48,179 nucleotides of DNA from Lysobacter antibioticus (lineage in GTDB: Bacteria > Pseudomonadota > Gammaproteobacteria > Xanthomonadales > Xanthomonadaceae), in the NCBI RefSeq assembly GCF_001442535.1, contig NZ_CP013141.1, forward strand, positions 4,921,052-4,969,230, given 5' to 3'. The stretch's first letter is position 1, and every line of letters begins with the position of its first letter. The position numbers and the translations under genes are program-made. A model generated the notes under the pieces. That model saw only the letters and a program-made list of their open reading frames with translations. It did no database searches and was not told the origin of the DNA. Below are positions 29,676 through 39,245 of this stretch, one piece after another.

Positions 29676-31172
29676 TCAGATCCTCCATTGGAAAGCGGGG
29701 CTGGCGAACAACAACGCATAGCCGTCCCGCAACGAACCGGCGCGGCGCAGGCCGATGGCGAAATCGCCTTCGACCGCGGCGTTGCCGAGCACCGACACCG
29801 CGCATTGATAAGGCGCCGACGCCTTCGGGTCGATGCGCGCGGCGAGCATTTGCGCCGCCTGGATGCGCTTCCACAGACCGTCCGGGCTGCTCCAGTCGGC
29901 GGCGGTGTCGGGAAAGCCCGCCGGCGAACGCGGGGTGAACACCGGCTGGCCGAGGCTCGACAGCAGGTTGATCAGGGCGCGCGCGTCGTTGCCGACCGGC
30001 AACTCGCCGGCGCGCAAGGCCGAGACCACGAAATCGTTCGGCGTCTTGAACTTGCGCGCACTGTCCGCCCACGACTCCTGGCTTTCGACCAACGCCCGGT
30101 ACAGCGCGCGCAGATCGCCGTCATGGCTCAGATACGCCTGGGCCATGCGCTTGACCAGCGCCGGCGGCGGCTGGTCGGCGACGAAATGGCGGGCGAGCTT
30201 GAAACTCAGGTGATGGGCGGTGGACGGATGCTTGGCCAGGTCGGCCAAGACCGCGCGCCCCTGCTCGACGCCGCCTTCGGCGTAACGGCGGCCGAGCACC
30301 TGGCGTTCGCCGGGTTCGTGCGAAGCCTTGCGGAAGGTGAAGGCGTTGTCGGGAATGCGCTCGCCTGCGGCCTTGGCTTCGCGCGAATTGAAGGTGCTCC
30401 AACCGGTGATCGCGCGCGCCAGCTCGAGCACGTCGTCCTGGCGGTAACCGCCGTCGACGCCCAGCGTATGCAGTTCGAGGATCTCGCGGGCGAGGTTCTC
30501 GTTGAGCCCGCGCCGTTCGCGCCGCATCAGTTCGGCGCGTTGCGCCGCCGCCGAGTCGTTGCCGATCGAAATCGAATTGTCGAGATATCGCAGCATCGCC
30601 GGATGGCTTTCGACCGCGAGCAGCATGTCCTCGAACCGGCCCAGCACATGCGGACGGATCGCTTCGCGCTCCATCGCCGCGGCGTACAGGCGCGTATCGC
30701 CCTTGTCGATCGAGACCGCGAAATGATTCGACCAGAACTGGGTCAGGCGCTCGACGAAGGGCCGGTCGGTGCGCGAAGCATGGCGATAACGGGCGGCGAA
30801 CTCATCGAGCTGGCGACGGCGCAGTTCGCGCCGCATCTGGTCGGCGCGTTCGCCGGCCTGGTCGACGTCGACGGCCTGGCCCGCAGGCTGAACCGGCGCC
30901 ATCGCATCTCCGCCGCTCATCTGCGGCATCGACGCGTTATCGCCCATCGCCGCAGGCGCGGCCTTGACCCGGCCTGCGCGCGCGGCGCTAAGCTGTTCGT
31001 ATTCGCGCGTCATCGTCACGGCGCTGCTGGGCAGGCCGTGAAATTCGTCGAGCGGGGGCGGCTCGCGCAGTTGCGCGAGCAGAATCTCGCGGCCGTCGCC
31101 GCTGCCTTCGAGTTCGCCCGGCTTGGCGCCGAGCCCGAAACGATTGGCGGCCGTCGCCTTGCTTGCACTCAT
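29676..31172 (-). CDS. DUF1800 protein
   Basis: A 498-aa protein with the DUF1800 pattern: NRFGLGAKPGELE at the N-terminus, RPFVERLTQFWSNHFAVSID, GRFEDMLLAVESHPAMLRYLDN, NENLAREILELHTLGVDGGY, DVLELARAITGWST, HLSFKLARHFVADQPP and a C-terminal GFPDTAADWSSPDGLWKRIQ. There is no obvious signal peptide; a Pro/Met/Ala-rich linker (about 65-110) interrupts the N-terminal part. It has a good ribosome site AGGGAGG before the ATG. DUF1800 and DUF1501 genes are widely paired; the biochemical role is not known. Confidence 0.92.
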   Translation of the reverse strand: MSASKATAANRFGLGAKPGELEGSGDGREILLAQLREPPPLDEFHGLPSSAVTMTREYEQLSAARAGRVKAAPAAMGDNASMPQMSGGDAMAPVQPAGQAVDVDQAGERADQMRRELRRRQLDEFAARYRHASRTDRPFVERLTQFWSNHFAVSIDKGDTRLYAAAMEREAIRPHVLGRFEDMLLAVESHPAMLRYLDNSISIGNDSAAAQRAELMRRERRGLNENLAREILELHTLGVDGGYRQDDVLELARAITGWSTFNSREAKAAGERIPDNAFTFRKASHEPGERQVLGRRYAEGGVEQGRAVLADLAKHPSTAHHLSFKLARHFVADQPPPALVKRMAQAYLSHDGDLRALYRALVESQESWADSARKFKTPNDFVVSALRAGELPVGNDARALINLLSSLGQPVFTPRSPAGFPDTAADWSSPDGLWKRIQAAQMLAARIDPKASAPYQCAVSVLGNAAVEGDFAIGLRRAGSLRDGYALLFASPAFQWRI

Positions 31173-31317
31173 GCGGCCTCCCTGGAGTGGACTTCCAGGA
31201 TGAACGCCTCGATGCCGCTTGCGTTGACGGGATCGGGCCGGTTCGGCCGCGCGATCCTGATTCCGCTAACCCGATCTCATTCTCGCGATCTCATCCTCGC
31301 CGGTTCATGTTCGCGGG

Positions 31318-32706
31318 TCATTCGTCGGCCGATTCGCCGGCGACGGTCATGCGGCCGACCAGGATCGAACCGGTGCGCACGTGCGAGCGGTAATCGACAT
31401 CGCTGCCGACCGCTTCGACCGCGGCGAACATCTTGCGCAGATTGCCGGCGATGGTGATGCCGTCGACCGGATACTGGATCTGGCCGTTCTCGATCCAGAA
31501 ACCGGCGGCGCCGCGCGAGTAATCGCCGGTCACGGTGTTGACGCCCTGCCCCATCAATTCGGTGACCAGCAGGCCGCGACCGGTGTCGCGCAGCATCGAG
31601 GAGAAGTCGCCGGCGTTCGCCGCGACCTGCAGGTTGTGCACGCCGCCGGCGTTGGCCGTGGTCTGCAGGCCGAGCTTGCGCGCCGAATAGCTGCCGAGCA
31701 CGTAACGCTCCAGCACACCGCCGCTGACGATGGCCGATTCGCGCGTCGCCACGCCTTCGGCGTCGAAGGAAGTCGAACGCAGGCCGCGATGCAGGAACGG
31801 CTGCTCCTCGATCTGGAACCACGACGGGAACAACTGGGTACCGACACTGTCGAGCAGGAAGCTGGCCTGGCGGTACAAGGCGCCGCCGCTGATCGCGCTG
31901 AGCAGATGACCGATCAGGGAGCGCGCGCTTTCCGCGGCGAACAGCACCGGGTATTCGCCGGTGGCGATCTGCCGGGGGGCCAGCCGGGCGATGGTGCGTT
32001 CGCCGGCCTTGCGACCGACACTGGCGGCCGATTCCAGGTCGTCGGCGGCCAAGGCCGAGCTGTACCAGCCGTCGCGCTGCATGGCGTCGCCGCGGCCGGC
32101 GATCATCGCGCAACCGAAACTGTGCTGGGTGCTGCGCTCGCGGCCGACGAAGCCGTGCGAGTTGGCGTACACGCCGAGGCTGGCGCCGGTGCCGACCGAA
32201 GCGCCGTCGGAGTTCTCGATCCTCGCGTCGTAGTCGCGGCCGGCGGTTTCGCAGGCCAGGGCCAGCTCGACGGCGTGGTCGGCGTCGATCGCCCAGGGGT
32301 GCCAGCTGTCGAAATCGCGCAGATCGCTCGCCATCAGGGCCGCATCGGCCAGGCCGGCGGAGACGTCGTCCTCGGTGTAACGGGCGATGGCGCAGGCCTG
32401 CTCGACCGTGGCCTCCAGGCTCTCGTCGCGCAGGTCGGCGGTGCTGGCGCTGCCCTTGCGCTGGCCGAAATAGACGGTGACGGCGATGCCGCGGTCGCGG
32501 GTGGCCTCTACCGTCTCGACCTCGCCCATGCGCACGTTCACGTTCAGCCCCGCCTCCTCCGAGCAGGAAACCTCGGCCTGGCTGGCGCCGCGGGCCTTGG
32601 CGGCCGCCAGCAGGCGCTGGGACAGGTCGGCGAGCAGGTCCAGGCGCGCCTCGGGGTCGGCGAAAGTGTGGGCCGAAGCGGTCGGAATGAGGGCGACTGC
32701 GTTCAA
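31318..32706 (-). CDS. pmbA: TldE/PmbA metalloprotease-complex subunit
   Basis: A 462-aa homologue of E. coli PmbA (TldE). With TldD it forms a heterodimeric zinc protease that trims unfolded or leader peptides, for example of microcin B17. Blocks seen are NVRMGEVETVEATRDRGIAV, YFGQRKGSASTADL, GVYANSHGFVGRERSTQHS, DGWYSSALAADDLESAASVG and VTGDYSRGAAGFWIENGQIQ. As in other TldE proteins it lacks the HExxxH motif carried by TldD. It is divergent from yjgA across 78 bp, as in E. coli, and 145 bp from the downstream DUF1800 gene. Confidence 0.96.
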   Translation of the reverse strand: MNAVALIPTASAHTFADPEARLDLLADLSQRLLAAAKARGASQAEVSCSEEAGLNVNVRMGEVETVEATRDRGIAVTVYFGQRKGSASTADLRDESLEATVEQACAIARYTEDDVSAGLADAALMASDLRDFDSWHPWAIDADHAVELALACETAGRDYDARIENSDGASVGTGASLGVYANSHGFVGRERSTQHSFGCAMIAGRGDAMQRDGWYSSALAADDLESAASVGRKAGERTIARLAPRQIATGEYPVLFAAESARSLIGHLLSAISGGALYRQASFLLDSVGTQLFPSWFQIEEQPFLHRGLRSTSFDAEGVATRESAIVSGGVLERYVLGSYSARKLGLQTTANAGGVHNLQVAANAGDFSSMLRDTGRGLLVTELMGQGVNTVTGDYSRGAAGFWIENGQIQYPVDGITIAGNLRKMFAAVEAVGSDVDYRSHVRTGSILVGRMTVAGESADE

Positions 32707-32784
32707 TGTCTTATCCTTGCGGTACGCGGCGCGTCGGCGGCGCGGGAATTCAGGTCAGTTTGACGGTACGAGAGGTGTTTTGCG

Positions 32785-33369
32785 ATGCGCGGCAGAGACG
32801 AAGAAACCGGCGAGTTCCTCAGCCCCAGCCGGAGCCAGAACCGGCGCGAGGCGCTGGAGGTGCTGGCCCTGGGCGAGAAACTGGTGTCCTTGACCGAGGC
32901 CCAGCTGTCCAAGCTGCCGGTGCCCGAGTCCTTGCTGCCGCACATCCGCGATTGCAAGCGCATCACCGCCAACATCGCCCACAAGCGCCAGTTGGCGTTC
33001 CTGGCCAAGCAGATGCGGCGCGAGGACGACGAGGTGCTCGAAGCGATCCGCGATGCCCTCGACGAGGACGGCGAAGCGGCGCGGCGCGAGGTCGCGGCGA
33101 TGCACCGCATCGAGAACTGGCGCGAACGCCTGCTCGCCGAAGGCGATACGGCGCTGGCCGCGTTGCTCGACGAATACCCGCAGGCCGATCGCCAGCGTCT
33201 GCGCCAACTCGCGCGCAACACGCTGGAAGAGCGCAAGCGCAACAAACCGCCGCATTCGTTCCGCGAGCTGTATCGCGAACTGCGCGAGGTGATCCTCGGC
33301 GCGGGCGCCGCGAGCGACGATCGCGACAACCGTGACGACTCCCTGGACAGTGACAGCGACGACGATTGA
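32785..33369 (+). CDS. yjgA: Ribosome biogenesis factor YjgA/DarP (DUF615)
   Basis: A 194-aa helical, highly charged protein of the DUF615 family. E. coli YjgA (DarP) associates with 50S assembly intermediates. Typical blocks are [54 protein letters not shown] and [18 protein letters not shown]. The C-terminus is very acidic ([17 protein letters not shown]). It sits between pmbA and tldD, convergent with tldD across 70 bp. Confidence 0.95.
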   Translation: MRGRDEETGEFLSPSRSQNRREALEVLALGEKLVSLTEAQLSKLPVPESLLPHIRDCKRITANIAHKRQLAFLAKQMRREDDEVLEAIRDALDEDGEAARREVAAMHRIENWRERLLAEGDTALAALLDEYPQADRQRLRQLARNTLEERKRNKPPHSFRELYRELREVILGAGAASDDRDNRDDSLDSDSDDD

Positions 33370-33439
33370 TTGTCGCGAGCCGCGGCCCTGAGCCCTTCTT
33401 CCAGGCACGGAAGAAGGGATGCATGGGCCACGCGCCGAT

Positions 33440-34882
33440 TCACGCGCTGGTGCCACCCACGGTCAGGCCTTCGATCAACAGCGAGGGCTGGCCGACGCCG
33501 ACCGGCACGCTCTGCCCGTCCTTGCCGCACACGCCGACGCCTTCGTCGAGCGCGAGATCGTGGCCGATCATGCGCACCTTCTGCATCGTCTCCGGGCCGT
33601 TGCCGATCAGAGTCGCGCCCTTGACCGGCGCGGTGACCTTGCCGTCTTCGATCAGATAGGCCTCGGTCGCCGAAAACACGTACTTGCCGCTGGTGATGTC
33701 GACCTGGCCGCCGCCGAAGTTGACCGCGTACAGGCCTTTCTTGACCGAGCGGATCATCTCTTCCGGATCGTGCTGGCCGGCGAGCATGTAGGTGTTGGTC
33801 ATGCGCGGCATCGGCAGATGGGCGAAGGACTCGCGGCGGCCGTTGCCGGTCGGCGCCATGCCCATCAAGCGCGCATTGAGGGTGTCCTGCATATAGCCGA
33901 CCAGGACGCCGTCCTCGATCAGGGTGGTGCAGTTGGTCGGCGTGCCTTCGTCGTCGATGTTGAGCGAACCGCGGCGGCCGTCGAGGGTGCCGTCGTCGAC
34001 GATGGTCACGCCCGGCGAAGCCACACGCTGGCCCATGCGGCCGGCATAGGTCGAGGTGCCCTTGCGGTTGAAATCGCCTTCCAGGCCGTGGCCGACCGCC
34101 TCGTGCAACAACACGCCGGGCCAGCCCGGGCCTAGCACGACCGGCATGATCCCGGCCGGCGCATCGATCGCCTCCAGGTTCACCAGCGCCTGGCGCAGGG
34201 CCTCGCGCGCGAGCCGGTCGGGCTTGTCGCCGCCGAGCAGTTCGGCGTAGCTGTAGCGGCCGCCGCCGCCGGCATAACCGCTTTCGCGGCGGCCGTTGTG
34301 TTCGACGATGATCTGCACGTTGAGGCGGACCAGCGGACGCACGTCGGCGCCGAGCACACCGTCGCTGCGCGCCACCAGGATCGTGTCGATGCCGCCGCTG
34401 AGGCTGACGATGACCTGCTTGACCCTCGGGTCGGCCGCGCGCAGCAGCTTGTCGATACGGCGCAGCGCCTCGACCTTGGTTTCGTTGCCGATCGAGTCGA
34501 TCGGATCTTCGCTCGGGTACAGCGAACGCCCGCCGCCGCGCACCAGCGTCTTCGCCGATTGCGCATGGCCGTCGCGGGCGATCGCGCGCGCCGACCGCGA
34601 TGCCGCCAACAAGGCCTCGCTGTTGATCTCGTCGGAATAGGCGAAGCCGGTCTTCTCGCCGCTGATCGCGCGCACGCCGACGCCCTGCTCGATCGAATGC
34701 GAGCCGTCCTTGACGATGCCGTCCTCGACGCTCCAGCTCTCGCGGCGCGAATGCTGGAAATACAGGTCGCCGAAATCGATGCCCGGCCCGAGCAAGGTGC
34801 CGAAGCTGCGCTCCAGGCCGCCGGCATCGAGCCCGGCGGGCAACAAGAGGCGGTTTTCGGCGATCTGCAGGGGAAGGGTCAT
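33440..34882 (-). CDS. tldD: Metalloprotease TldD
   Basis: A 480-aa catalytic subunit of the TldD/TldE protease. The zinc motif HExxxH is H260-E261-AVG-H265 in [20 protein letters not shown]. The third ligand cysteine lies near the C-terminus in [17 protein letters not shown]. The ATG at 34882 gives the family N-terminus [13 protein letters not shown], although the frame is open to 35038. Gene order tldD-yhdP-rng-maf (minus) equals that of E. coli in mirror image. A 289-bp gap to yhdP shows no clear signal. Confidence 0.97.
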   Translation of the reverse strand: MTLPLQIAENRLLLPAGLDAGGLERSFGTLLGPGIDFGDLYFQHSRRESWSVEDGIVKDGSHSIEQGVGVRAISGEKTGFAYSDEINSEALLAASRSARAIARDGHAQSAKTLVRGGGRSLYPSEDPIDSIGNETKVEALRRIDKLLRAADPRVKQVIVSLSGGIDTILVARSDGVLGADVRPLVRLNVQIIVEHNGRRESGYAGGGGRYSYAELLGGDKPDRLAREALRQALVNLEAIDAPAGIMPVVLGPGWPGVLLHEAVGHGLEGDFNRKGTSTYAGRMGQRVASPGVTIVDDGTLDGRRGSLNIDDEGTPTNCTTLIEDGVLVGYMQDTLNARLMGMAPTGNGRRESFAHLPMPRMTNTYMLAGQHDPEEMIRSVKKGLYAVNFGGGQVDITSGKYVFSATEAYLIEDGKVTAPVKGATLIGNGPETMQKVRMIGHDLALDEGVGVCGKDGQSVPVGVGQPSLLIEGLTVGGTSA

Positions 34883-35171
34883 ATCGGAACCATGGGGACG
34901 TGGAAGGGGCATCTTAGGCGGCGCGGCGGCGGTTTGGCGCGGTCCGCGGCCACCCGGACGAGTGTGGACGGGTGCGGCGCGGGAAACCGTGTCGCAACCC
35001 CGCTGTCGAAACCGAAATGGTGGCGCCGGCCGGCGCAATCAACCGCCGCAAGCGGCTGCGACCGGGGCCCGGCGGGTTTCGGCCGAACCGATTCGCCCGC
35101 GATCGCCCGTTCTGGCGCCCCGGGCCGCTGCCGAACCGAAGCGGAGCCTGGTACGCGGGGTGAATCGCCGT

Positions 35172-38100
35172 TCAGCCCGGCGGCGGCGCGACTGGCGGCG
35201 CGACCGCCGGCGCCAAGCGCGTCTGTTCGCGCGTCACCACCTCGACCTTCGGCTCTTTCCACGGCCCGGTGACCCGATAGGTCTTCGAGGCCAGGCTGCC
35301 GAGCGGCTTCTGCAGCACCGCATTCGCCGCCGCGCCGATCGCCGCACCGACCGGACCGGCCGCGAGCGCGCCGACCGCGGTCAGCAGATTGGCCGCCTTG
35401 GGCCGCACTTCGATGGTCTGGTCGTAGCGCTGCGCGCGCAAATCGGCCGCACCGCGGATCGCGATCGCCGCGGCGGGACCGTCGATCACCAGATTGTCGC
35501 TGCGCGCGGTGCCGTTGCCGAAGCGCACGGTGCCGTCGATGCGGTCGAAGGCGAAGCCTTTCGAGAACAGGTCGCGGAAGTCGAGGGTCAGGCGACGCGG
35601 TAACTGGGCGATGCTGAGCAGGCCGAGCACGCGGCCGGCGCCGGGCTCGACCTCGATCAGGCGGCCGTTGCGCGCCTCCAGGCTCAGGCTGCCTTCGAGC
35701 GAAGCGAGCGCGAACGCGGCCGGGCTGCCCGGCCAACCCGCATCGAGCTTGGCCTTGGCCTTGCCGCCGCCGATCTGGCCGGCGAAACCGAAACCGCCGA
35801 GCAGCGCGCCGACGTCGCCGCTGTCGAGGGCGACGTTCAAATGGGTGCGCGCCGCCGCGCCGCGGCCGGTCCAGTCGCCGCTGATGTCGATCGACTGCTT
35901 GTCGGCCCGCGTGCTCAGTTGTTCGATGCGCAGGCCGGCCGGCGTCGGACGCGTGCGTATCATCGCCTTGCCGAGCGCGGCATCGCCGACCCGCAGTTCG
36001 GTGATGTCGAGCGCGAGCGCGGGGATCTTCGCCGGATCGATGGCGTTGGCGCCGCCGAGCGCCGTGTTCGCGTTCGCGGCCGCGCTTGCCGGCGCGCTGC
36101 CGGCCACCGCGGTCGCGTTGGCTGCGGCTGCACTCGCGGGCGCGGCCGTCGACGGCGACGCGGTCGGCGCACGCCAGTGCACACGGGCGAAACGCCCGGC
36201 GATAGTGCCGCCCTCGCCGCCCGGGATCAGCAGCGCGCCTTCGAGCGCCGCGCCCTCGGCGCGCACCGCGGTCGCGCCGCGCGGCGCCGGCGCGACGATC
36301 ACGCGGGTGTTCGGGAAGCTGCCGCCGAGCAATTGCAGATGTTGCGCGGTGACGTCGATGCGCTGCAGCGGCAGACCTTCGCCGCTGCCGCCGCCGTGCG
36401 CGATCGCGATCCAGTCGATCGCCTCGAGCGTCGCAGCGCGGCCGGTGGCGATCAGGCCGCTGGCCGGCGGCGCTTCGTCGACCCGGTTCGCGCCGAGCAC
36501 CACGCGCACGCCGGTCTTGCCGGCGACGCTGCGCGCACGCAAGGCCAGGACATTGCCCAGGCCGACGCGCACATCGCCGCTGCCGAGCGGCAATGGGGTC
36601 TCGATGGTCGCCGGCAGGCTCGCCGCGCCGGCCTTGTCGAGCGGCGGCGGCAAAGTCAGCGCGGTGCCGACCAAATTCGACTGCAGGCGCAACAGGGTCG
36701 GCGTCGGCGCGGAAACGCCGGGCCTCGGCGTCGTGCCGGCGACATGAGCGGTCTTCGGAATCGAGATCCCCACCGTCCACAGCGAACGCCCGTCGAGATA
36801 GGACTTCAACCAGGCCAACTCGTCCGGACCGCGCCCGATCAACTCGTCGGCGCCGGACACCACATCGAGGCCGGCCTCGAACACGTTGCCGCGATCGCGC
36901 ACGAACTCGTCGCCGGCGCGCAGGGACAGCTTGCCCGGCGCGCCTTCGTGCATCACCGCCAGATCCTCGGCGCGGAAACCGCCGCGGCCGTATTCGGCAT
37001 GGCCGCGCACTTGTTCGAAGGCGATCTTCCAGCGCGGATCGGCGAGCTTGGCGTTGTCCAGGTCGACCGTGCCGGCGATGCGGGTGATGCTGTTGGGCTG
37101 CAAGGGCATCTGCATCTCGAACCCGACCCGCGCCGGGCCGCTGGCGCGCAGATTGTCGAGCGTGTCGGCGTGGTCCTTGCGCAGCGGGCTCTGCTTGAGC
37201 AGGGCCTGCAACTGCGCCGCATCCGCCGCGGCTTCGGCCTGCACGCGCAGGTGGCCGTCCTTGTAGTGATCGATACCGGCGCCGACCTTGCGCACGCCGA
37301 CACCGGCGATGCGACCGCTGCCTTCGACGCTGAAGCCATCGGCGACGAAACGCACCTCGGCGTCCAGACCTTCGACCGCCGGCCACTCCGGCTGGAACTT
37401 CACCACCGCATCGTCGAGACGGGCGCTGGCTTCGAACAGGCCGTTATTGCGATTGAACGGCCAATCGTCGAGATCGCCGGAGATCACCGCGCGCGCATTG
37501 TTCAAGCGCCCGCCGACCAGGGCGGTGTCGAGCCAATTCACCAACTTGGCCGACATGCGGTTGCGGATCCAGAAACCTTTGGCCACCGGGACCTGGGTCG
37601 GGTCGATGTCGGCGGCGATATCGATCCACGGCCGCGTGCCGTCGCCCTGCCACCACAGGCCGCCGCGCGCGCTGACGCCGAAGTCGTCGCCGCGCACGCG
37701 CAATGCGGTGGTGCCGACGCGCCAGCCCGCGCCTTCGCGCCAGCCGCCGACGCGGCCCTGTAGCTTGACCGTATGCGGCACGCCGAAACCGCGCGGCCAG
37801 TCGAAGCGCATCGGCGAGTTTTCGTCGAGGTCGAGGGTGAAGCCATCGGCATCGCCCTCGAAACGGCCGGCTAGGCCCTGCAGTCCCGGCGCATCGCCGA
37901 CCGCGTCGAAGCCGAGCGCTTCGATTCTCGCACTGGCGAACATCGGGCCGTTGCGGCGGCCGTTGAGCGCGATATTCCGCAGCGAGGCCCGCGGCTTGGC
38001 GGTTTCGAACCAGTTGCGCAAGCGTTCGGGCAAGGCATCGCTGAGCGCGGCCACCGCGATCAACGGCCCGGCATCGATGCGTTCGGCGCGCAGCGCGTAA

Positions 38101-39131
38101 TGCTCGCCGCCGGCGACGGCGAGGCCGTCGAGCGTCTGCACCTGCTCGCCACTGCCGATGCGCAGCTTGGAGGCATCGAAACGCCAACCGTGATCGGTCA
38201 AGCGCCAATGCGACAAGGTCTCGACGTGTTCGAAATCGACGCGTGCCGCGGCCGCAGCCGCGTTCGTCGCCGGCTGTGCACGCTCGGCGCGCAGACCGAC
38301 GCGGTCGAGCGCGGCCGACACCGTCACCGAAGCGACGCGATGGTCGCGCAGTTCGGCCCAGGCCTCGGCCCGGCCCTGGCCCGACTCGACCCGGATGCCG
38401 GCGAGCTTGAGCAAGGGCGACCAGCCGGTCAGGTCGGCGCGGGTGGCGCCGGCATAGGCGCGGCCGTCCCCGCGCTCGCGATCGAAATCCACCACCGCGT
38501 CGAGCGGCGTCGACGGCGCACCGGCCACGCCGACCGTAGGCCAGGCACGCACGCCGGCGCGGACGCGTTTGCCGTCGACGCGCAGGCGCAGGTCGATCTT
38601 CGGCACCTGCGCATCGATGCCGAGCGAGGGCGCGATCACCGCGAGCCGGCCATCGATGACCTGCAGTTCGCCCAGGCCTTCGAGCGCCGACAGCGGATCG
38701 CGCTGACGGGTCTGTTGGCCGGGCAGACCGCGCACCTTCCAACGGCCGTCGTCGCTGCGCTCCAGAGTCAGGTCGAGCCCCTTGAGGCGCAGTTCCGAGA
38801 ACGACTGCCCCGGCAACAACCCGGCATACACCGAGACCAGCATTTCGGCATCGCCGATGGTGAAAGCCTGGCTGCCTTCGCCGATGCGCAAACCATCCAG
38901 GCGCAGCAAGGGGCCGCGCCGCGTCCATTGCGTTTCGACCTTGTCGAACGCGACCGGCCGCCCCGCGCGCTGGCTCAACCAGGCCGCGACGCGGTCCGGA
39001 TGGCTTTCGGCCAAGGGCAAGACCTGGCTCGCCGCACCCAGCAACACCGCCACGAGCACGAGCACGATCGCGACGCCATAGAAGGCGCCACGGCGGGCCA
39101 TGCGCAAACGGCGGCGCAGCGGGGTGGGCAT
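35172..39131 (-). CDS. yhdP: YhdP-family AsmA-like protein
   Basis: A 1319-aa protein with one N-terminal transmembrane helix (about 15-35) and a long periplasmic part predicted as repeated beta-strands, the DUF3971 and AsmA-like C-terminal regions. E. coli YhdP, TamB and YdbH are bridge proteins needed for phospholipid transport to the outer membrane. Typical blocks are ASQVLPLAESHPDRVAAWLS, AGRPVAFDKVETQW, a C-terminal NGRLIEVEPGAGRVLGLLSI, LPRRLTLDFRDLFSKGFAFD and the last TYRVTGPWKEPKVEVV. A low-complexity Ala-rich linker (residues about 985-1025) separates the two halves. A GGGAATC palindrome separates it from rng. Confidence 0.96.
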   Translation of the reverse strand: MPTPLRRRLRMARRGAFYGVAIVLVLVAVLLGAASQVLPLAESHPDRVAAWLSQRAGRPVAFDKVETQWTRRGPLLRLDGLRIGEGSQAFTIGDAEMLVSVYAGLLPGQSFSELRLKGLDLTLERSDDGRWKVRGLPGQQTRQRDPLSALEGLGELQVIDGRLAVIAPSLGIDAQVPKIDLRLRVDGKRVRAGVRAWPTVGVAGAPSTPLDAVVDFDRERGDGRAYAGATRADLTGWSPLLKLAGIRVESGQGRAEAWAELRDHRVASVTVSAALDRVGLRAERAQPATNAAAAAARVDFEHVETLSHWRLTDHGWRFDASKLRIGSGEQVQTLDGLAVAGGEHYALRAERIDAGPLIAVAALSDALPERLRNWFETAKPRASLRNIALNGRRNGPMFASARIEALGFDAVGDAPGLQGLAGRFEGDADGFTLDLDENSPMRFDWPRGFGVPHTVKLQGRVGGWREGAGWRVGTTALRVRGDDFGVSARGGLWWQGDGTRPWIDIAADIDPTQVPVAKGFWIRNRMSAKLVNWLDTALVGGRLNNARAVISGDLDDWPFNRNNGLFEASARLDDAVVKFQPEWPAVEGLDAEVRFVADGFSVEGSGRIAGVGVRKVGAGIDHYKDGHLRVQAEAAADAAQLQALLKQSPLRKDHADTLDNLRASGPARVGFEMQMPLQPNSITRIAGTVDLDNAKLADPRWKIAFEQVRGHAEYGRGGFRAEDLAVMHEGAPGKLSLRAGDEFVRDRGNVFEAGLDVVSGADELIGRGPDELAWLKSYLDGRSLWTVGISIPKTAHVAGTTPRPGVSAPTPTLLRLQSNLVGTALTLPPPLDKAGAASLPATIETPLPLGSGDVRVGLGNVLALRARSVAGKTGVRVVLGANRVDEAPPASGLIATGRAATLEAIDWIAIAHGGGSGEGLPLQRIDVTAQHLQLLGGSFPNTRVIVAPAPRGATAVRAEGAALEGALLIPGGEGGTIAGRFARVHWRAPTASPSTAAPASAAAANATAVAGSAPASAAANANTALGGANAIDPAKIPALALDITELRVGDAALGKAMIRTRPTPAGLRIEQLSTRADKQSIDISGDWTGRGAAARTHLNVALDSGDVGALLGGFGFAGQIGGGKAKAKLDAGWPGSPAAFALASLEGSLSLEARNGRLIEVEPGAGRVLGLLSIAQLPRRLTLDFRDLFSKGFAFDRIDGTVRFGNGTARSDNLVIDGPAAAIAIRGAADLRAQRYDQTIEVRPKAANLLTAVGALAAGPVGAAIGAAANAVLQKPLGSLASKTYRVTGPWKEPKVEVVTREQTRLAPAVAPPVAPPPG

Positions 39132-39153
39132 CAGCGGGCCGCTCCGCGTCCCG

Positions 39154-39243
39154 CCGGGAATCGGGAATCGGGATTCGGGAATCGGAAAATCAAAAGCCGG
39201 GCTTCGCTGTTACGAATCCCGAATCCCGATTCCCGATTCCCGG
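39154..39243. repeat. GGGAATC-array palindrome between yhdP and rng
   Basis: Left arm 39154-39184, four GGGAATC-like units, pairs with right arm 39213-39243 with one mismatch in 31. The inner part contains AAAGCCGGGCTT. It fills most of the intergenic gap. A relative with the same plan is at 43611-43681. Confidence 0.85.
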
Positions 39244-39245
39244 CT

